Assembly: GCA_036495025.1 (NCBI GenBank)
Contig: DASXNO010000089.1
Location: 1 to 8,636 of the forward strand
Source of the DNA: JAOPZY01 sp036495025
GTDB lineage: Bacteria > Actinomycetota > CADDZG01 > JAHWKV01 > JAOPZY01
DNA length: 8,636 bases
Reading direction: 5' to 3'
Shown here: positions 5,555 to 8,636 of the stretch, piece after piece
How the letters are laid out: the number at the start of each line of letters is the position of its first letter
How positions within the stretch are numbered: position 1 is the stretch's first letter
Notes under the pieces: generated by a model
The model's database searches: none
The model's input: the letters and a program-made list of their open reading frames with translations, nothing else
What the model was told of the DNA's origin: nothing
Position numbers and translations under genes: made by a program

Positions 5555-6471
5555 TGGCCGAAGACATCCGCGAACGCACCACGCTGCCCCTCGGCGTCCC
5601 CCTCGGGATCTTCGCCGTCATGATCCTCGTTGTCTTTCTCTTCTCTCGTATTCTCCTCAATGTTCCCAAGCCGGTCGCCGTGGCGGTAGGGCTCGCGACC
5701 GCGCTCAACATTCTGATCACCTGCGGCATCATCGCCATGCGGAAGGTGGAGGGAGCCACGATCTTCGCCCTCCTGCTCGTGATCTCCGTGCCGATCCTCA
5801 TCGGTGGGGCGGCCGCCGCCAAGGTCTTCACGGTCAAGGTGCCTGCCAAGGTCGTCCCGCCGGCGCCTCCCGTCGCGCTCTCGGCCCAGAACACCGCCTA
5901 CAGCACCACGTCGTTGACCCTCCCGCCCGGCAACGCCACGATCGACTTCAAGAACCAGGACACGGTGCCGCACAACGTCCACCTGTTCGACGGTGCCGAC
6001 GCCAGCTCCCCCTCGCTGTTCGTCGGCCAGATCGTGCCCCCGGGTGGGAGCGCGCAGTACAAGGTGACGGGGCTCGTCGCGGGCAAGACCTACTTCTTCC
6101 GCTGCGACGTCCATCCCACCCAGATGACCGGCAAGGCCACGGTCGCGGCCCCCGGCACCTCCGCGGCGGGCGGCACGATCTCGACGGGGCCGATCATCCT
6201 CGGAGCTGCCAACACCGCGTTCGCCAAGAGCCAGCTCGACATCGCCGCCAACACGCCCACGAAGGTGGTCCTCAAGAACGGCGACTCGGTGCCCCACAAC
6301 TTCGACGTCGTCAGCGGCCCGCCCCCGTACAAGAAGCCGGACCCGCAGCCGGCGATCGCCCAGCCCGGTGCCTCGGTCACGTACGACATCCCGGGCTTGC
6401 CGCCGGGCCAGTACAACTTCCAGTGCGACATCCACCCGAACTCCATGAAGGGCACCCTGACGGTCCACTGA
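5554..6471 (+). CDS. Membrane-anchored protein with two tandem cupredoxin (type 1 copper) domains
   Basis: This 305-aa protein has three N-terminal membrane helices (about 13-35, 40-62 and 68-90), a Pro/Val linker, and two periplasm-side cupredoxin domains (about 106-198 and 211-305). Both domains carry a full type 1 copper ligand set: His140, Cys184, His187, Met191 (VPHN...CDVHPTQM) and His248, Cys291, His294, Met298 (VPHN...CDIHPNSM). The domains align along their length (NTAY/NTAF, VPHN, CDxHP), indicating internal duplication. The ATG overlaps the ctaG stop (TGATG) and has only a distant GGAG, so coupling to ctaG is likely. Position between assembly genes suggests a dedicated electron donor to CoxB or a copper carrier for CuA/CuB; neither is proven. 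No SCO-type copper chaperone gene lies in this window, which makes a metallochaperone role worth considering. I know no established gene name for this architecture. Confidence 0.9.
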   Translation: MAEDIRERTTLPLGVPLGIFAVMILVVFLFSRILLNVPKPVAVAVGLATALNILITCGIIAMRKVEGATIFALLLVISVPILIGGAAAAKVFTVKVPAKVVPPAPPVALSAQNTAYSTTSLTLPPGNATIDFKNQDTVPHNVHLFDGADASSPSLFVGQIVPPGGSAQYKVTGLVAGKTYFFRCDVHPTQMTGKATVAAPGTSAAGGTISTGPIILGAANTAFAKSQLDIAANTPTKVVLKNGDSVPHNFDVVSGPPPYKKPDPQPAIAQPGASVTYDIPGLPPGQYNFQCDIHPNSMKGTLTVH

Positions 6472-6485
6472 GGCTGCCCCCGCGC

Positions 6486-6491
6486 TATAGT
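6486..6491 (+). promoter_or_regulatory. Possible -10 box upstream of ctaA-ctaB
   Basis: TATAGT is a good -10 match in the short gap after the cupredoxin gene. No TTGACA-like -35 is visible 16-19 nt upstream. A start about 7-9 nt downstream would put the transcript's 5' end just before the hairpin at 6501. It would give the heme synthase gene its own promoter apart from the cox operon. Confidence 0.4.
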
Positions 6492-6500
6492 GCCCGCCCG

Positions 6501-6522
6501 GCCCCCAATGCCGATTGGGGGC
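6501..6522 (+). promoter_or_regulatory. Perfect 9-bp hairpin in the ctaA-ctaB 5' leader
   Basis: GCCCCCAAT (6501-6509) and ATTGGGGGC (6514-6522) form a perfect 9-bp stem with a GCCG tetraloop. It ends 4 nt before the GGAGGA ribosome binding site (6527-6532). No T-run follows, so it is not a classical terminator. It could stabilise a 5' end, act as a weak terminator for the upstream operon, or modulate access to the ribosome binding site. Confidence 0.55.
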
Positions 6523-6541
6523 GCTCGGAGGATCCCGCCTG

Positions 6542-8467
6542 GTGAACCGGTTCCAGAAGCTGTCGCTCGCGACCACTGCGATGACGCTGGTGCTGATCGG
6601 CGTCGGCGGGACGGTCCGGGGGACGGGGTCGGGCCTCGGCTGCCCGGACTGGCCGCGCTGCCACGGCAAGTGGTACCCGCCGCTCACCTTCCACGCCATC
6701 GTCGAGTACTCGCACCGGGCCTCGGCGTCGATCGTCATCGTGCTGGTGATGGCCGTGGCGGTCTTCGCCTGGGTGAAGTACCGCTCGGTCGCCTCGCTGT
6801 TCTGGCCAGCGCTCGGCGCGGTCGCGGTCATTGCGATCCAGGCCTTCCTCGGCAAGCTCGTCGTGGACTCCGGCCTCAACTCGCACCTGGTGGTCATCCA
6901 CTTCGCCACCTCGCTGGCGCTGTTGGCCCTCGTCATCACCACCACGGTCAACTCCTTCTACCCTCGGGGCGGCAACGTCGGCCCGCTGGCCAGGGAGACC
7001 CTCGGCATCTCCGCCATGACCCTCGTGGTCGCCGTGCTGGGGGCCTACGTCACCCAGTGGGGGGCCGCCCTGATCTTTGCCGACTGGCCACTGTTCGACG
7101 GGCGGGTCATCCCGGCGAGCACCTCACCGAATGCGCTCATCCACTTCGCGCACCGGGTCGCTGCCCTCATCCTGGGGCTCGGCCTCGCCCGTCTCTACGT
7201 CGCCACCCGTGGGAAGGAGCGCTACCGGCCGGTCCACATCCTCGCGGCGGTGGCTGCGGCGATGTGGCTGCTGCAGGCCCTGGCCGGCGCTGCCAACATC
7301 TGGACCAGGACCGCTCCCTGGGCGGTTATCGCCCACGTGCTGGGCGGTGCCGTGCTCTGGGGTGCCTCGGTGGCGATGGCCGTGCTGGCCTACCGGCTCA
7401 CCCCCTCGGACGTCGCCACCTCCGGCGGGGCTCCCGGCACCCATGCCGGCACCCACCCCGGGGTGGGTGACCGGGTGCGGGCCTACTTCCTCCTCACGAA
7501 GCCCCGCGTCATCGAACTGCTGCTCATCACGACCGTGCCCGCCATGGTCGTCGCTGCTCATGGCTGGCCATCGCTCACCCTGATCGGGGCCACACTGCTC
7601 GGCGGCTCGTTCGCTGCCGGGGGGGCCGGCGCGATCAACTGCTACGTCGACCGGGACATCGACGACCTCATGGAGCGGACATCGGGGCGTCCCGTCCCGG
7701 CGGGGCAGATCGAGCCGCCGAGAGCGCTCGCCTTCGGCATCGTCCTCGAGGTCATCTCCTTCGCCTTCCTCGCCGCCACGGTGAATCTCCTCTCGGCCGT
7801 GCTGGCCGTGGGCGCCACCATCTTCTACGTCTTCGTCTACACGATCTGGCTGAAGCGGGCGACGCCCAGCAACATCGTCATCGGCGGCGCCGCCGGGGCG
7901 GCCCCGGTGCTCGTGGGGTGGGCGGCCGTGACCGGCCGGGTGGGGCTCCCCGCCCTCGTCATGTTCGCCATCATCTTCTTCTGGACCCCTCCACATTTCT
8001 GGGCGCTGTCGTTGCGCTACGCGGAGGACTACGCCGCCGCCAAGGTGCCGATGCTGCCGGTGGTCCGGGGGGCCCAGGCGACCGCCCGCCACATCCTGCT
8101 CTACACGCTCTCCCTGCTGGGGGTCAGCCTGCTGCTCTACCCGCTGGCGTCGCTGGGGCCGATCTATCTCGTCTCGGCCGTCGTGCTCGGGGTGCTCTTC
8201 GTGCGCCGGGCGCTCGCCCTCCAGCGCAACCTCCACCCGGTCGAGGCCATGCGCCTCTTCCGCTTCTCGATCGCGCATCTCAGCCTGCTGTTCATCGCCA
8301 TGGCGGCCGACCGCCTCATCGGCGGGTCCGGCAGCGACGTCGCCTACCGCATCACCTTCGTCGCCGGCGCCGTGCTCTTCTGCGCCTTCCAGGCGGCGAT
8401 CCTTGTCGAGGATCTCCGGTGGCGGGGCAAGGGCCTGGCACGGGACAGGGTCCTCGACGTAGGTTAG
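6542..8467 (+). CDS. ctaA-ctaB: Fused heme A synthase (CtaA) and heme O synthase / protoheme IX farnesyltransferase (CtaB)
   Basis: The GTG at 6542 has GGAGGA 9 nt upstream, giving 641 aa. The N-terminal half (about 1-286, eight helices) is CtaA, which oxidises heme O to heme A. It has the cysteine pair Cys34/Cys40 (GCPDWPRC), catalytic-position Glu55 with His58 (VEYSHR), then His120, His204 and His265, spaced much as in Bacillus CtaA. After a Gly/Pro/His-rich linker (about 287-310), residues 311-641 are CtaB, a UbiA-family prenyltransferase that adds a farnesyl group to heme B. Its motifs are NCYVDRDIDDLMERTSGRP (366-384) and YAEDYAAAKVPMLPV (493-507). The order of fusion is opposite to the order of reaction (CtaB acts first). 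One polypeptide could pass heme O directly between sites. The frame is continuous with no stop or shift across the junction. It serves the heme a/a3 requirement of the upstream oxidase. Confidence 0.95.
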   Translation: MNRFQKLSLATTAMTLVLIGVGGTVRGTGSGLGCPDWPRCHGKWYPPLTFHAIVEYSHRASASIVIVLVMAVAVFAWVKYRSVASLFWPALGAVAVIAIQAFLGKLVVDSGLNSHLVVIHFATSLALLALVITTTVNSFYPRGGNVGPLARETLGISAMTLVVAVLGAYVTQWGAALIFADWPLFDGRVIPASTSPNALIHFAHRVAALILGLGLARLYVATRGKERYRPVHILAAVAAAMWLLQALAGAANIWTRTAPWAVIAHVLGGAVLWGASVAMAVLAYRLTPSDVATSGGAPGTHAGTHPGVGDRVRAYFLLTKPRVIELLLITTVPAMVVAAHGWPSLTLIGATLLGGSFAAGGAGAINCYVDRDIDDLMERTSGRPVPAGQIEPPRALAFGIVLEVISFAFLAATVNLLSAVLAVGATIFYVFVYTIWLKRATPSNIVIGGAAGAAPVLVGWAAVTGRVGLPALVMFAIIFFWTPPHFWALSLRYAEDYAAAKVPMLPVVRGAQATARHILLYTLSLLGVSLLLYPLASLGPIYLVSAVVLGVLFVRRALALQRNLHPVEAMRLFRFSIAHLSLLFIAMAADRLIGGSGSDVAYRITFVAGAVLFCAFQAAILVEDLRWRGKGLARDRVLDVG

Positions 8468-8506
8468 GTGTAGATCGCGCGCAGACGCGCGATGCCCCCC
8501 TAACCT
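8461..8506. repeat. Nested two-tier palindrome over the ctaA-ctaB stop codon
   Basis: Outer arms AGGTTAGG (8461-8468) and CCTAACCT (8499-8506) and inner arms ATCGCGCG (8474-8481) and CGCGCGAT (8486-8493) share the same centre. They are separated by equal 5-nt spacers and enclose a CAGA loop. The ctaB stop TAG (8465-8467) is in the outer arm. As RNA this could be a terminator-like hairpin, although no T-run follows. As DNA it could be an operator just upstream of the next gene's -10 box. Confidence 0.6.
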
Positions 8507-8512
8507 TATGAT
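8507..8512 (+). promoter_or_regulatory. -10 box for a probably leaderless downstream gene
   Basis: TATGAT differs from TATAAT at one position and ends 7 nt before the ATG at 8520. Transcription would then start at or next to the start codon. This agrees with the absence of any Shine-Dalgarno sequence there. The palindrome abuts this box, so a bound protein would block the promoter. Confidence 0.45.
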
Positions 8513-8519
8513 TCCGACC

Positions 8520-8636
8520 ATGCCCGACACCCGGTCCGACACCCTCGCTGCCCTCCGGGACATCCTCGGCGCCCTCCCCGGCGCCGTCGTTGCCTACTCC
8601 GGGGGGGTCGACAGTGCCCTGCTCGCGGAGGTCGCC
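8520..8636 (+). CDS. larE: PP-loop ATPase, probably LarE-type sacrificial sulfur transferase (partial)
   Basis: Only the first 39 residues are in the window and the frame is open to the right edge. The sequence has a helical start (DTLAALRDILGALPG) followed by VVAYSGGVDSALLAEVA. The SGGVDS motif at residues 27-32 is the PP-loop (ATP pyrophosphatase) signature. Its position about 27 residues from the N-terminus, with preceding xxVVAYSGG, best fits LarE, which makes the pincer nickel cofactor precursor by giving up a cysteine sulfur. Other PP-loop enzymes (NAD synthase, QueC, TtcA/TilS, asparagine synthase) cannot be excluded from so little sequence. ATG 8508 is also in frame, four codons upstream, but lies within the putative -10 box; ATG 8520 fits a leaderless start. 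No functional link to the oxidase is evident. Confidence 0.6.
   Translation, partial: MPDTRSDTLAALRDILGALPGAVVAYSGGVDSALLAEVA

Noticed and set aside
6515..6541. TTG 6515 as start of ctaA-ctaB
   Set aside because: It lies inside the 3' arm of the 6501-6522 hairpin and has no ribosome binding site. GTG 6542 has GGAGGA 9 nt upstream and begins the protein in register with CtaA.

Overview
The window is GC-rich bacterial DNA with strongly G/C-ending codons, GTG starts and tightly packed genes. It carries an almost complete gene set for a caa3-type (heme-copper, type A) cytochrome c oxidase. The gene order (coxB-coxA-coxC-small subunit IV-ctaG), the fused cytochrome c domain on subunit II and the C-terminally extended subunit I fit an aerobic Actinomycetota member, possibly a deep-branching class such as Acidimicrobiia or Thermoleophilia. 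That placement is an inference from gene style, not a species call.

Layout. Positions 1-126 hold the 5' end of a minus-strand gene whose N-terminus resembles a polyprenyl diphosphate synthase. Positions 127-566 are a non-coding, visibly less GC-rich divergent region with several small hairpins. The oxidase operon follows on the plus strand: coxB (about 567-1727; CuA plus cytochrome c), a structured 161-nt spacer with a candidate 20-codon leader ORF, coxA (1889-3766), coxC (3778-4386), subunit IV (4383-4691), ctaG (4691-5554) and a membrane-anchored protein with two cupredoxin domains (5554-6471). After a 70-nt spacer with a -10-like box and a perfect 9-bp hairpin comes a fused heme A synthase/heme O synthase, ctaA-ctaB (6542-8467). 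A nested palindrome straddles its stop codon. The window ends inside a PP-loop ATPase gene, probably larE, which may be leaderless.

How the genes work together. CoxB accepts electrons through its own heme c and CuA, and CoxA reduces O2 at heme a3-CuB and pumps protons. CoxC and subunit IV complete the membrane core. CtaG helps assemble the copper centres. The double cupredoxin is a good candidate for an electron carrier or copper handler dedicated to this oxidase. The CtaA-CtaB fusion makes heme A from heme B via heme O. CtaB needs farnesyl diphosphate, so the divergent prenyl synthase may be functionally linked.

The items most worth following up are the tandem cupredoxin with three N-terminal membrane helices, the CtaA-CtaB fusion, the leader ORF whose stop overlaps the coxA start, and the nested palindrome before larE. 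No mobile elements, CRISPR arrays, tRNAs or rRNAs were seen.
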